DNA from: a virus
Direction: 5' to 3' (one strand)
DNA: 63,598 nt
Virus record (IMG/VR): IMGVR_UViG_3300046511_000187
Location: 1 to 63,598 of that record
The notes beneath the pieces were generated by a model. That model saw only the letters and a program-made list of their open reading frames with translations. It was not told the origin of the DNA and made no database searches. Of this stretch, positions 26,268-33,521 are shown one piece after another; the stretch's first letter is position 1; every line of letters begins with the position of its first letter. A program made the position numbers and the translations under genes.

Positions 26268-28214
26268 TCATACGGGTGCGCGGGGTGGAATCCAGCCGTC
26301 CTCCTCGAAGCCACGGACGCCGTCGTCGAGGTAACCGGAAGCCCGGAGTTCATCGCGCTCGGCCATCATGGTGAGGAGTTCGTCGTTCGTCATGGGCTTG
26401 CCCATGTCCTTCAGGTCGTCATCCCACGGGCGACGGACTGTTGTTCCCTCGTCCTGCACGAGACCGGGGTCCGTGACGGGCGGTCGCCACAGTTTCGGGG
26501 CGAAGCCGTCAGCCGCTGCATCGGCAAGGTCGTCGTGTGAGACCGTGTCAACCTTGAGGATCTGGTTGACCATCTTCCGCACGATCGGCGTCACGATGAA
26601 GTGAGGGCACTGCACATAGACGAGCTTGTTCGTCTTCGGGTCGAGCACGGGAGGCGGGCACTTGCACTCACCCCTGTTGAGGAGGATGCGCGCGTAGCCG
26701 CCCTGCCAGTGACCGGCCGCTGTACGGATGCGGGACTTCTTGTCCTTCGTACGGTTGAACTGCATGAACTGGTCGTCGCCGAAGTTGAAGCCGGCGGTGC
26801 GAAGGAGGCCGAGGATACGGTTCTTGTAGACGCCCTCTTTGCCACCCGGCTCGGTCTCGTCCGTGATCGCGCGGATGAAGATGCCGCGACGGCGGAGGTT
26901 GACGAGGACGGCAATCAGTTCCTTGTTGAAGTCCTCTTCACGCCACTCGTTCGAGGCGCGGAGGAGTTCGGTGTCGAGGTAGAGCACGCCGTTGTTGCGG
27001 GCGTCCTTCAGCCAGACCACGATCACAGAGTCGTCACCGCGCCCGATGTTCTCCTTGTTCTTGAACGCCGTGTCGATGTGGACGGTTGCCCACTCGACCG
27101 TCACATCCCAGATGAAGTCCGGGTAGGAGACGTAGAGCCACGGGATCTGCCCCTCGACGAGCGGAGCGTGCTCCGATGCGCCGGGGTTGTTCTGCTGCTG
27201 GCCTGCGAACTCCTCGGCGTTGATGCGCTTGCGTCGCGCGATCTCGGCCACGGTCCACATCTTCGGGTGCGTCGGTAGGCCGGTGGTCTCGTCCTCGGTC
27301 TGCCAGAAGAAGACGTGCCAGATGCCTTGGCCGAAGGGCACCTTGTCGAACATCGACATGTGCGGGCAGGGCATGCCGGTCCACGAGGCGACGCCATCCT
27401 CGTGCATGTGGTAGCCCGCGACGTCATCGTCGAGGTACCGGGTGCATGTGAGGACACGGAGTCCGTTACGGTGGAGCGCGTTGGCCGACGACATGAAGGC
27501 TGACTTCTGCCCTCGCAGGTAGGCCGAGCGGTCCTTCTTCAGCTTCTCCTGTTCGAGCGGGTCATCCCAGAAAGACTGGCGCGGGTGGTAGCCCGTCGCG
27601 CCGATGCCGGCGGACGAGGCGTCGAACGAGGGCTCGCCGATGTTGCGGGCGCGCCGATAGGAGTGCTTGATGAATGACTTGGTGCGCTCCTGCGCGCCAG
27701 TCACCCAGTCGCCGTAGAGCCATACGAACCACGAATCCGGGTCGTGGTTCTTCCCCCCACCGCAGACTGCAAGGATTGACCCGAGGATGTCACCGGACAA
27801 CTCGTCGGTCGCAGACTGGATGAGGGTCGTCATGTCGGGGTCGTTCAGGTGCGACCACAGCGACCCGGCTTTAGTCGATGAGACCGTCTTCCCGAAACCA
27901 CGCGGCAGGAGAGAGATCAGGTTGTACTGCTCGGGGATGCCAGCGAGGGCGTGAGCCTTCCACTGGAGCAGGTGAGTCTGGAGCCATGTGGTGTACGGGA
28001 TGTGAAGCGGCTCGTACAGCCACTGGGGCTCTGCGGGATGCGACGCGAGGTAGTGCTCCGCGCCCCATGCGTGGCGAAGGAAGTGCCACAGGGAGCGAGG
28101 GTGCGTCGACCGCATGGGGTTTACATGCCACGCTTCCGGCGCGCAGATCGCCCGCCAGAGGACCCGCTCGGCTTCCATGTCCCAGTCTTGACGAAGCGCA
28201 GAAACTTGAGCCAC
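26268..28214 (-). CDS. Terminase large subunit (648 aa)
   Basis: The start is GTG 28214 with GGGAGG 5-6 nt upstream. The ATPase P-loop variant is LISLLPRGFGKTVSSTKAG (near residue 100), followed by MTTLIQSATDELSGDILGSI. Coupling-type RVLTCTRYLDDDVAGYHM follows. The RNase H-like nuclease half has VHIDTAFKNKENIG then DDSVIVVWLKD, and ends with the metal-binding HDDLADAAADGF. It drives ATP-dependent packaging and genome cutting at the portal. The gene overlaps the upstream gene by 94 bases. Confidence 0.9.
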   Translation of the reverse strand: MAQVSALRQDWDMEAERVLWRAICAPEAWHVNPMRSTHPRSLWHFLRHAWGAEHYLASHPAEPQWLYEPLHIPYTTWLQTHLLQWKAHALAGIPEQYNLISLLPRGFGKTVSSTKAGSLWSHLNDPDMTTLIQSATDELSGDILGSILAVCGGGKNHDPDSWFVWLYGDWVTGAQERTKSFIKHSYRRARNIGEPSFDASSAGIGATGYHPRQSFWDDPLEQEKLKKDRSAYLRGQKSAFMSSANALHRNGLRVLTCTRYLDDDVAGYHMHEDGVASWTGMPCPHMSMFDKVPFGQGIWHVFFWQTEDETTGLPTHPKMWTVAEIARRKRINAEEFAGQQQNNPGASEHAPLVEGQIPWLYVSYPDFIWDVTVEWATVHIDTAFKNKENIGRGDDSVIVVWLKDARNNGVLYLDTELLRASNEWREEDFNKELIAVLVNLRRRGIFIRAITDETEPGGKEGVYKNRILGLLRTAGFNFGDDQFMQFNRTKDKKSRIRTAAGHWQGGYARILLNRGECKCPPPVLDPKTNKLVYVQCPHFIVTPIVRKMVNQILKVDTVSHDDLADAAADGFAPKLWRPPVTDPGLVQDEGTTVRRPWDDDLKDMGKPMTNDELLTMMAERDELRASGYLDDGVRGFEEDGWIPPRAPV

Positions 28215-28612
28215 TGGAACCTCCCTCGGCTGATGACGCCATGCTCGAACGCCATCTCGGGCGTGAGGAGCACCATGTCCGGCTTCGCGCCGTTCCTGTA
28301 GATGTCTTCGAGGTGGTTCGTGAGTTCGCGCTCCCAGAGGGTGCGGACCGTGGGCATCTCACCGATGGTGAAGCCGAGGCGGTGGAGTTCGTCGCCGTTG
28401 AGGAGCGCGCCATGTTCGCCGTCGTCCGTGACGATGCCACGGGCTTCCATCTCGCCCGCGATGCGGAGGCGCTCCTTGCGGCGGTACTCGTCCCAGTACT
28501 TCAGGGTCGCTTCGGCGTCATTGGCGTCAGGGACGTCCGACTTCGCCTTGCGCTGTTGCAGGCGCGTGGAGATCAGCGCCGGCATGTCGTACTCACGGGG
28601 GTCGAGGCCCAT
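28121..28612 (-). CDS. Unknown protein overlapping terminase (163 aa)
   Basis: ATG 28612 has AAGGAG 7 nt upstream. The protein is hydrophilic and helical (DANDAEATLKYWDEYRRKER) and ends in a basic segment that lies within the terminase reading frame (94-base overlap). Codon use remains phage-like before the overlap. It could be a packaging accessory; no family was recognised. Confidence 0.6.
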   Translation of the reverse strand: MGLDPREYDMPALISTRLQQRKAKSDVPDANDAEATLKYWDEYRRKERLRIAGEMEARGIVTDDGEHGALLNGDELHRLGFTIGEMPTVRTLWERELTNHLEDIYRNGAKPDMVLLTPEMAFEHGVISRGRFQWLKFLRFVKTGTWKPSGSSGGRSARRKRGM

Positions 28613-28613
28613 G

Positions 28614-28886
28614 TCAGGCTCCTTTCGGAGGAGTGGGGATCACGCCACGGGTGGCAGAGAACTCACGAGGGTCGACGTAGTTGCGGTGCATCGAGTGCGA
28701 ACGGGCGGAACGCGCCATGCGCTCGGCGTACAGGATGTCGGACTCGCTGGCTTCAGGGTTTGCTTCCTTGAAGACGACGCCACCCTTCTTGCCAAGCTCG
28801 TCGCAGGTCCCGCACCATGGAAGTGAGAACTCCGAAGGCTGAACGGGGCTGCCGCAGTTGCGGCACGTCGAGGACATCTGGGACAT
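28614..28886 (-). CDS. Small zinc-ribbon protein (90 aa)
   Basis: The start is ATG 28886 with AAGGAG 7 nt upstream, in preference to the longer reading to 28925. The N-terminus has CRNCGSPVQPSEFSLPWCGT then C, i.e. C-x2-C ... C-x2-C, a zinc ribbon. The rest is charged. Its first 134 bases lie inside the end of the upstream glycosyltransferase gene in another frame. Confidence 0.65.
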   Translation of the reverse strand: MSQMSSTCRNCGSPVQPSEFSLPWCGTCDELGKKGGVVFKEANPEASESDILYAERMARSARSHSMHRNYVDPREFSATRGVIPTPPKGA

Positions 28887-29565
28887 TGGATGACTCCTTG
28901 AGGGAAGCAGCGAAGGTCGCCGCACTGGGGATCGAGAGGATCGTCGTGCTCTTCCCTGTGTTGCGGAAGTAGTAGTCGACGTCCGGTGGGACTGGCGTCA
29001 CGCCAGCAATCGCCCACTCAGGCAAGTGCCGTGCGATGTAGGGCGGTCCGAGGCGGACACCGATGAGGTCGTAGTCCGTGCCGGGTGCATGAAGCGAGAA
29101 GGACGTGTCGAGCTTGAAGTCGTGGAGAGCGCAGACCCGATCGTACTTCCACGGGCGACGTTCACGCTCACGCTCGATACGAGGTCCGTGACGGTCATCG
29201 ATGTAGTCGGGACGGTCGAGGAGGATTTCGAGGTCGAAGCCGGCCTTCGGGATGCCCGTCTCATCGATGGCACGCTGAAGCATCTTCGGCCAGTCGCGTG
29301 GAACGCCTGAGATGTCGAGGTCTGGGTCGGTGATTACAAAGGGTTGCGTCGCCATCTCGTCACGAAGGACGTACCATGGAGCGACGTGTCCGATGTTCGC
29401 TCCAGCGTGAACTACGCGATAGGGACAGGTCTTGTACCAATCGAGTAGTGGCTGGTAGGTGGAAGCATTGTCGAGGAGAACAACCTCGTGCCCTTCTGCC
29501 GCGAGCTTCTCTGCCATGGCACGAGGCCAAGTGAGAAGATTGTGCATGTTGATGATGCAGAGCAT
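28753..29565 (-). CDS. Glycosyltransferase, GT-A fold (270 aa)
   Basis: The start is ATG 29565 with AAAGGA upstream. The N-terminal LTWPRAMAEKLAAEGHEVVL, then LLDNASTYQPLLDWY, matches phage GT-A enzymes. FVITDPDLDISGVP provides the DxD-type metal and donor-sugar site. Downstream lie TGIPKAGFDLEILL and an acceptor region. Its role is transfer of a sugar to an unknown acceptor. It lies among terminase-proximal genes of the late operon. Confidence 0.8.
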   Translation of the reverse strand: MLCIINMHNLLTWPRAMAEKLAAEGHEVVLLDNASTYQPLLDWYKTCPYRVVHAGANIGHVAPWYVLRDEMATQPFVITDPDLDISGVPRDWPKMLQRAIDETGIPKAGFDLEILLDRPDYIDDRHGPRIERERERRPWKYDRVCALHDFKLDTSFSLHAPGTDYDLIGVRLGPPYIARHLPEWAIAGVTPVPPDVDYYFRNTGKSTTILSIPSAATFAASLKESSNVPDVLDVPQLRQPRSAFGVLTSMVRDLRRAWQEGWRRLQGSKP

Positions 29566-29876
29566 CACAGGTTCCTTTCGTTGGGCTCCACCGGGCCAGT
29601 ACCGTAGGTGATGTCGAGGGCACGGGTGATCCATGGAGCATCAATGCCCCAGAGGACGTCTGGGGAGGGAGCAAGATTCTTGTCACGTTCACGCGCAGCA
29701 ACTCGAACGATCCGGTGAATGTGGACGTCGTCGTTGTGCTCGACCACGAACATCAAGATGCCCTTGGCGTTCGTGTACCAGTACATCTTGTTTGGCTCGC
29801 ACCAGCAGTCGGTCGAGTCGCGGTGACCGCTGTCGGCGAGGCAGATGTGAACTTCGTTGCGCCGTTCCATCTTCAT
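29565..29876 (-). CDS. Unknown late protein (103 aa)
   Basis: ATG 29876 overlaps the metallopeptidase stop by ATGA, with AAGGAGG 5 nt upstream. The central part is His/Asp/Val-rich (MFVVEHNDDVHIHRIVRVAA) with a Cys pair earlier (CWCEPNKMYWYTN). No domain was recognised. Confidence 0.6.
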   Translation of the reverse strand: MKMERRNEVHICLADSGHRDSTDCWCEPNKMYWYTNAKGILMFVVEHNDDVHIHRIVRVAARERDKNLAPSPDVLWGIDAPWITRALDITYGTGPVEPNERNL

Positions 29877-30271
29877 CTAGCCTCCTTGTCGGAGTCGATG
29901 AGTTTCGCGTTGATCGCCTCGGTCCACAGAGACACGCGCTTTGGTGACTTACGAATGTAGGCGACCATGTGTGCATCCATGGCGAGCGCGAGGACCTCGT
30001 CGAGGTCGTCCTTGAAGCGCCCAAGCGACATGGGGTACACCATGACGTGGAGCAGTTCGTGGACCACGGTGCCGATGTGGTCGACGTTGCCCGTCTGTTG
30101 GTTTGCGTCGACCTTGATCTTGATGTCGGTCGGCGGCATGATCTCGTTCCAGAGGTTGTGCCCCTGCTGCGCGGTCATGTGCTGATAGGTGAGCGTGACT
30201 TCAGGGTGCCGGAGAAGTTCCAGCATCACCCGGTGGAGCGACTGTGTCGATAGTGGATACGAGCCCTTCAT
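29873..30271 (-). CDS. Zinc metallopeptidase-like protein with HELLH motif (132 aa)
   Basis: GTVVHELLHVMVYPMS contains a HExxH metal and catalytic motif (near residues 70-74). A downstream Glu in DLDEVLALAMDAHM could be the third ligand (gluzincin-like). The start is ATG 30271 with GGAGG 7 nt upstream, giving a 71-base overlap with the small terminase. It might process capsid or scaffold proteins, or act on a host target; the neighbours are packaging genes. The protease call rests on the motif only. Confidence 0.6.
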   Translation of the reverse strand: MKGSYPLSTQSLHRVMLELLRHPEVTLTYQHMTAQQGHNLWNEIMPPTDIKIKVDANQQTGNVDHIGTVVHELLHVMVYPMSLGRFKDDLDEVLALAMDAHMVAYIRKSPKRVSLWTEAINAKLIDSDKEAR

Positions 30272-30848
30272 GAGCTTCCTCCCTCGCTTCGAGGCGGGAT
30301 GAGAGAGCCCTAACGACGTCGGCTGCCGGGTAGGAGGCGAAGAGCACCTCGACTACGAAGTCGACGTCGGCGATCGACGAGGTCAGGTCCTTGTAGCGGG
30401 TGAAGGCCATGGCGCGCGTGAGGGGCGGGCCCGGCCCAAGGTCACGGATCTTGACGGCATCGCGGAGCTTGCCCCACTGGACGGAGGCGCTCATGCGCGT
30501 GTCGGCATGGAGCTTGGGGTCGAAGGCGAAGCGGATGCACTGCTTGAGCATGCGCTTCTGGACTTCGTCGTCGTCGAGGTCTTCGAGGAGCGACATGTCA
30601 GCGAGTGCCATCATGGCGTCGTGGTCGAGCATCCCCGAGGGCGGGGCCGGATCGGCCGGTGTGGCGTCGGGTAGGACGGAGGTCGCCTTCCGCGAGGGCG
30701 CGAGCTTGCCCTCCTCGACGAGACCCTTGCGCGCGATGGCGATGAGGGCCACCGAGCAACCGGTACCAGCCGCCTGCTGCTCCTTCGTCTCGTCGGGGTG
30801 CGCGAGGATGTAGAGTCGGGCCTTCTGGAGCTTCGTCTGGGGGGCCAT
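30201..30848 (-). CDS. Putative terminase small subunit (215 aa)
   Basis: The start is ATG 30848 with AAGGAG 6 nt upstream. The N-terminal KLQKARLYILAHPDETKEQQ, then AAGTGCSVALIAIARKGLVE, has helix-turn-helix character for binding packaging DNA. The middle is acidic and helical (SLLEDLDDDEVQKRMLKQCI) and could form the oligomer core. It is the first gene of the late operon and lies upstream of the large terminase, which fits the usual order. No strong sequence match was recalled. Confidence 0.55.
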   Translation of the reverse strand: MAPQTKLQKARLYILAHPDETKEQQAAGTGCSVALIAIARKGLVEEGKLAPSRKATSVLPDATPADPAPPSGMLDHDAMMALADMSLLEDLDDDEVQKRMLKQCIRFAFDPKLHADTRMSASVQWGKLRDAVKIRDLGPGPPLTRAMAFTRYKDLTSSIADVDFVVEVLFASYPAADVVRALSSRLEAREEAHEGLVSTIDTVAPPGDAGTSPAP

Positions 30849-30955
30849 AGGAACTCCTTGCAAAGGTTTGACGTTAGATACGTCCGAGTATATGGACGGG
30901 ACAGGGGCTGCCCACAAAGTCATGACATCCATGCGGGTCACTGGGGGGCCCTTGC

Positions 30956-31030
30956 TGGCACGCATCTTGCTTGGGCAAGGACCATGCCACGCTGCTGGCA
31001 CGCTCTATGCGTAGAGCAAGGCCCGTGCCA
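30956..31030 (-). promoter_or_regulatory. Two tandem repeated hairpins in the late-operon leader RNA
   Basis: Read on the minus strand, hairpin 1 (31030-30996) has TGGCAC/GTGCCA outer arms and a GCTCTA/TAGAGC inner stem. Hairpin 2 (30989-30956) has TGGCA/TGCCA outer arms and a CTTGC/GCAAG inner stem. Both begin GTGGCAyGGkCCTTGC and end GCGTGCCAGCA, so they are direct repeats of one structured element. They start about 12 nt from the inferred transcription start at 31043. The position and tandem arrangement recall RNA antitermination sites such as HK022 put; that role is inference. Confidence 0.6.
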
Positions 31031-31035
31031 CAGGT

Positions 31036-31058
31036 CGGTGGGTAACTCTAGTGTACCA
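31036..31058 (-). promoter_or_regulatory. Late promoter P1 (conserved extended -10 element)
   Basis: On the minus strand TGG-TACACT (extended -10) is followed directly by AGAGTTACCCACCG. The same 23-bp element occurs at 41598-41620 (22 of 23 identical) and 53507-53529 (20 of 23). No good -35 is present here, as expected for an extended -10 promoter or an activator-dependent one. It would start the leftward virion operon about 195 bases before the small terminase gene. Confidence 0.7.
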
Positions 31059-31225
31059 CGTTCCACCTTGCAACGCCCCCCGCATGCGCCACGAAGCGTG
31101 TTACCACACGCAATGAGCCCGGCGGGCGGAGCGCGGGATGCCGGTGTGTCCATCCTGACACGGTCAGTTTCTAGCCGCTCCTCCCTCGCTGGCCCTGTCC
31201 GGGCAGAAGTGCCCTAACCCCATGG

Positions 31226-31353
31226 CGCACAAGCACTTAGACCATTCGCTCCCAGACGCTCTAGGATGCCCCACAATCGCGTCGGCCCCCCTCCGAGGAT
31301 GGCCGCACGGGGATTTACCTAAGTCGTTGTCGCCCATGCATTTACGCCATTCG
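31226..31353. repeat. Pair of 23-bp direct repeats in the control region
   Basis: Bases 31226-31248 and 31331-31353 match at 18 of 23 positions (shared pattern CGCmCAwGCAyTTA, two bases, CCATTCG). They are spaced 105 bp apart. They could be binding sites for a phage regulator or an origin protein. Seen directly; the role is inferred. Confidence 0.5.
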
Positions 31354-31389
31354 AGCCCGCTGGCGCTCGCCCGTCTCCGGGCATCCTAG
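31261..31389. repeat. Perfect 11-bp inverted repeat spanning 107 bp
   Basis: CTAGGATGCCC at 31261-31271 and GGGCATCCTAG at 31379-31389 are exact reverse complements. They enclose the second of the 23-bp direct repeats. They could support looping or a large cruciform in the control region. Confidence 0.5.
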
Positions 31390-31612
31390 GAGGCCGAGAA
31401 CGCCCTCTCATTGACAACGCCTACACAAAACCGTTTCACTCTGCACCACTGTGGCAACTTTGACACATGGACGCGCGAAACGCCTCGGGCGTTCTGCCCC
31501 GAAACACGTTGCGCTTTGCCCCAATCTGTGAGATGCTCCTCCTGTAAGTCATTGTGCTGCAACGTGACAATCGTGGCACACGGATTGCACTGTTCCATGG
31601 TGGTAGCACGGT

Positions 31613-31631
31613 CGCCGGTCCGAAACCGGCG
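31613..31631. repeat. Perfect 7-bp hairpin in the control region
   Basis: CGCCGGT and ACCGGCG flank the loop CCGAA. There is no following T-run, so it is not a terminator. It may be an operator or an RNA structure. No further tRNA-like folding could be assembled around it. Confidence 0.4.
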
Positions 31632-31915
31632 CGCGACACCGGAACGCACCGGCAGCCCGCCCTGATAACCGTATCTCGGTGGACGGCAAGCCGGCCGGCC
31701 CCGCGAGGGGCACCCGACAGGGCACACGGTGGAGTGACAGGGGAATCGGATGCACGCACAAGGCCCGCAGCACGCGAGCCCAACGCGGCCCCCACGGTCA
31801 CATATGATGGACGCCGGCACACGCGAGCGGTCGCGGTGACGGGCAGCGCACGCAGTGCCACCACCCAACAGAGCCCTTCGGGGACAGCGAAGTCGAGGGT
31901 GTCAAGCGTGCGACA

Positions 31916-32176
31916 ATGCCCCGAGCGAAGCGCCAGACTGTAAGGTGTCCAGACTGTAGCACCCTGCTACGCTTCACCCTGCACTTACATCCCGGCCACC
32001 GCACGAACCAACGGCAACGCGAGCAGCGCGAGGGAAGCCCCGCGAGCCTGCACCGCCGCCACCTCGTGCGGGGCCGGAGTGTAAGCGCAACAGTGTATCT
32101 TAAGAACCTACTACAACACCTGTGTGAGAGTCCCACCCCGTTACGGCGGGGGGTGGGCCCCCTCACGACGGTGTAA
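31916..32176 (+). CDS. Doubtful ORF with a zinc-knuckle-like start
   Basis: ATG 31916 opens an 86-codon frame beginning MPRAKRQTVRCPDCSTLLRF then HLHPGH, which reads like a small zinc-binding protein (C-x2-C and His residues). However, it lacks a Shine-Dalgarno sequence, uses codons rare in the rest of the genome (GTA, CTA, TTA, AGG), and its second half crosses the GC-rich hairpins. It is either foreign, decaying, or not a gene. Confidence 0.2.
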   Translation: MPRAKRQTVRCPDCSTLLRFTLHLHPGHRTNQRQREQREGSPASLHRRHLVRGRSVSATVYLKNLLQHLCESPTPLRRGVGPLTTV

Positions 32177-32188
32177 GGGGTGGGGGCC
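32132..32188 (+). promoter_or_regulatory. Overlapping GC-rich hairpins upstream of the rightward operon
   Basis: CCCACCCC (32132-32139) pairs with GGGGTGGG (32150-32157). GGCCCCC (32156-32162) pairs with GGGGGCC (32182-32188). The two stems share bases 32156-32157, so they could be mutually exclusive, as in an attenuator. Runs of G could also form a quadruplex. They lie about 120 bases before the first rightward gene. Confidence 0.45.
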
Positions 32189-32308
32189 ACAATGTGTAAG
32201 CCCCGCGAAGCGCCCCCTCTGGCTCTGTACCAAAACGCCGCCCTTCAACCAGAATCGCGTCGCACCCCTCACCACGCACAATCGCACCCCTTCCAATGCG
32301 GAGGCTCC

Positions 32309-32554
32309 ATGTTCAAGCACCTGAAGCGCGCCACCCTCGTCGAGTGTGAGTCCAACGACGCAGCCGGAAACGACCTGTACCTCATCGCCGTCTGGGCCGA
32401 TGACGCCGAGACGCAGTCCGCCACCGTGTGGTGCGCTGAAGTCTTCCGCAACGGCGGCTCCATCGTCCGCTGCTGGCACCCGACGCGCCGTGCGGCCGTC
32501 GCGTGGGCCAAGAGCGAAGTCGAGGCCGACATCCGCGTGTCGGTGCTCCGATGA
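32309..32554 (+). CDS. Unknown early protein (81 aa), first gene of the rightward operon
   Basis: ATG 32309 has GGAGG 5 nt upstream. The sequence LYLIAVWADDAETQSATVWC, then AAVAWAKSEVEADIRVSVLR, suggests a small alpha/beta fold. No family was recognised. It opens the chain of small translationally coupled genes. Confidence 0.6.
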   Translation: MFKHLKRATLVECESNDAAGNDLYLIAVWADDAETQSATVWCAEVFRNGGSIVRCWHPTRRAAVAWAKSEVEADIRVSVLR

Positions 32555-32724
32555 CCTGCCGCTCGCCCAAGCACCCGTTCGTCGTGGAACTCCTCCTCAA
32601 GGGCCGCTGGCGCATCGAACAGACGTTCGCCGAGCGCGACGCTGCCCGCGACTTCGCCGTCCAACTCCTCACCAGTGGCGTGCTCCGCGAGCCCATCCGC
32701 GTCCGCGCTCGCAAGGTGGCCTGA
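32551..32724 (+). CDS. Unknown early protein (57 aa)
   Basis: ATG 32551 overlaps the preceding stop (ATGA). The protein is basic (KGRWRIEQTFAERDAARDFA) with a short strand-helix pattern. No known family. Confidence 0.55.
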   Translation: MTCRSPKHPFVVELLLKGRWRIEQTFAERDAARDFAVQLLTSGVLREPIRVRARKVA

Positions 32725-32725
32725 C

Positions 32726-32941
32726 ATGCCGCGCACCACGTTCGCCCTCGCTGCTTCGCTGAAGCCCGGCGACCTCGTCGCCACGTTCGACTCGGCCGAC
32801 TCGCGCACCGAGGCCCTGCTCTGGCTCGAAACGCGCGCCTCGCACCGCATCCGCGTCAACCTCGACATCCTGACCATCGCGACCATCCGCGTCGACGAGC
32901 ACCGCACGCTCACGTCCATCCGCATCGGAGGCACGCTGTGA
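32726..32941 (+). CDS. Unknown early protein (71 aa)
   Basis: ATG 32726 follows the previous stop by one base. It contains VATFDSADSRTEALLWLETR and a C-terminal beta-like VDEHRTLTSIRIGG. A compact alpha/beta protein is likely. No family was recognised. Confidence 0.55.
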   Translation: MPRTTFALAASLKPGDLVATFDSADSRTEALLWLETRASHRIRVNLDILTIATIRVDEHRTLTSIRIGGTL

Positions 32942-33138
32942 CGCACACCTCGCACATCCTGCTGCACCTGCCCGACCACCGCATCCTCTACACCGGCCTG
33001 TCGCGCACCGAGGCCGACAAGGCTGCTGCCGCCGGCCGTGCTGCCGGCTACCACGTCACGACGCAGGCCGCTCCCGTCACCGGTTCACGCCGCTCCATCT
33101 GGCACTACACAATCGTCGGCATCACGGAGGCCGCGTGA
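32938..33138 (+). CDS. Unknown early protein (66 aa)
   Basis: GTG 32938 overlaps the previous stop (GTGA). The sequence HILLHLPDHRILYTGLSRTE then ADKAAAAGRAAGYHVTTQ reads as strand, strand, helix, strand, similar in plan to the two preceding proteins. No known family. Confidence 0.55.
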   Translation: MTHTSHILLHLPDHRILYTGLSRTEADKAAAAGRAAGYHVTTQAAPVTGSRRSIWHYTIVGITEAA

Positions 33139-33521
33139 CACGCACCGGAACCTACCGCGCGCTGTATCTGTTCGCGGTCGCGGCTGACGCCTACGCGTTC
33201 GCCAAGCAGCTTCAGGAGGGCGTCGTCGCCTCATTCGGCGAAGGCGACGACCAGTGGGAAGGCCTCGACGTGTGCGACGCTGGCGCGACCATCACGGTCC
33301 ACACGCGCGAAGAGCGCGACCCCACGCTGCGCCATGGCCTCATCAGTGTCGAGGCTCGCATCCCCATCGCCTACGTCCCCACCGACTACTGGTTCTCGCC
33401 CACCACGGACGACAACCTCATGACGGTCGACGAGCAGGGCAAGTCCACGCACGGCGAGCCCGTGAAGTGGGGCCTGCTCCGCAACGCGTCCACACTGCCC
33501 ACGCCGGGAGGGAAGTCATGA
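33135..33521 (+). CDS. Unknown early protein (128 aa)
   Basis: GTG 33135 overlaps the previous stop. The N-terminal half, ALYLFAVAADAYAFAKQLQE, has the same strand-then-helix plan as its smaller neighbours. The C-terminus is polar (DDNLMTVDEQGKSTHGEPVK). Unknown function. Confidence 0.55.
   Translation: MTRTGTYRALYLFAVAADAYAFAKQLQEGVVASFGEGDDQWEGLDVCDAGATITVHTREERDPTLRHGLISVEARIPIAYVPTDYWFSPTTDDNLMTVDEQGKSTHGEPVKWGLLRNASTLPTPGGKS

Larger units (their letters stand above)
31060..32308. other. Gene-poor divergent control region
   Basis: About 1.25 kb lies between the late leftward promoter and the first rightward gene. Open readings here do not follow the strong third-position G/C preference of the phage genes, and none has a clear ribosome site plus phage-like codons. 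The region is rich in short direct and inverted repeats, contains two TTGACA boxes (31411 and 31460, plus strand) without convincing -10 partners, and ends in GC-rich hairpins. It is a candidate for early promoters, operators and perhaps a replication origin. Confidence 0.6.

Noticed and set aside
30868-30915. Possible promoter TATACT (minus, 30887-30892) with TTGTGG upstream
   Set aside because: The spacer would be 19 bp and the site lies downstream of the better-supported P1; kept out of the feature list.
31411-31480. Plus-strand TTGACA boxes at 31411 and 31460 as promoters
   Set aside because: No acceptable -10 hexamer at 15-19 bp from either box.
31386-31868. Long minus-strand readings with an AGGAGGAG near 31534-31541
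   Set aside because: No start codon at a usable distance, codon use unlike the phage, and no meaningful protein motif.
32126-32140. Apparent fourth copy of the promoter element (GAGAGTCCCACCCC)
   Set aside because: It lacks the extended -10 and is two bases shorter; probably part of the GC hairpin.
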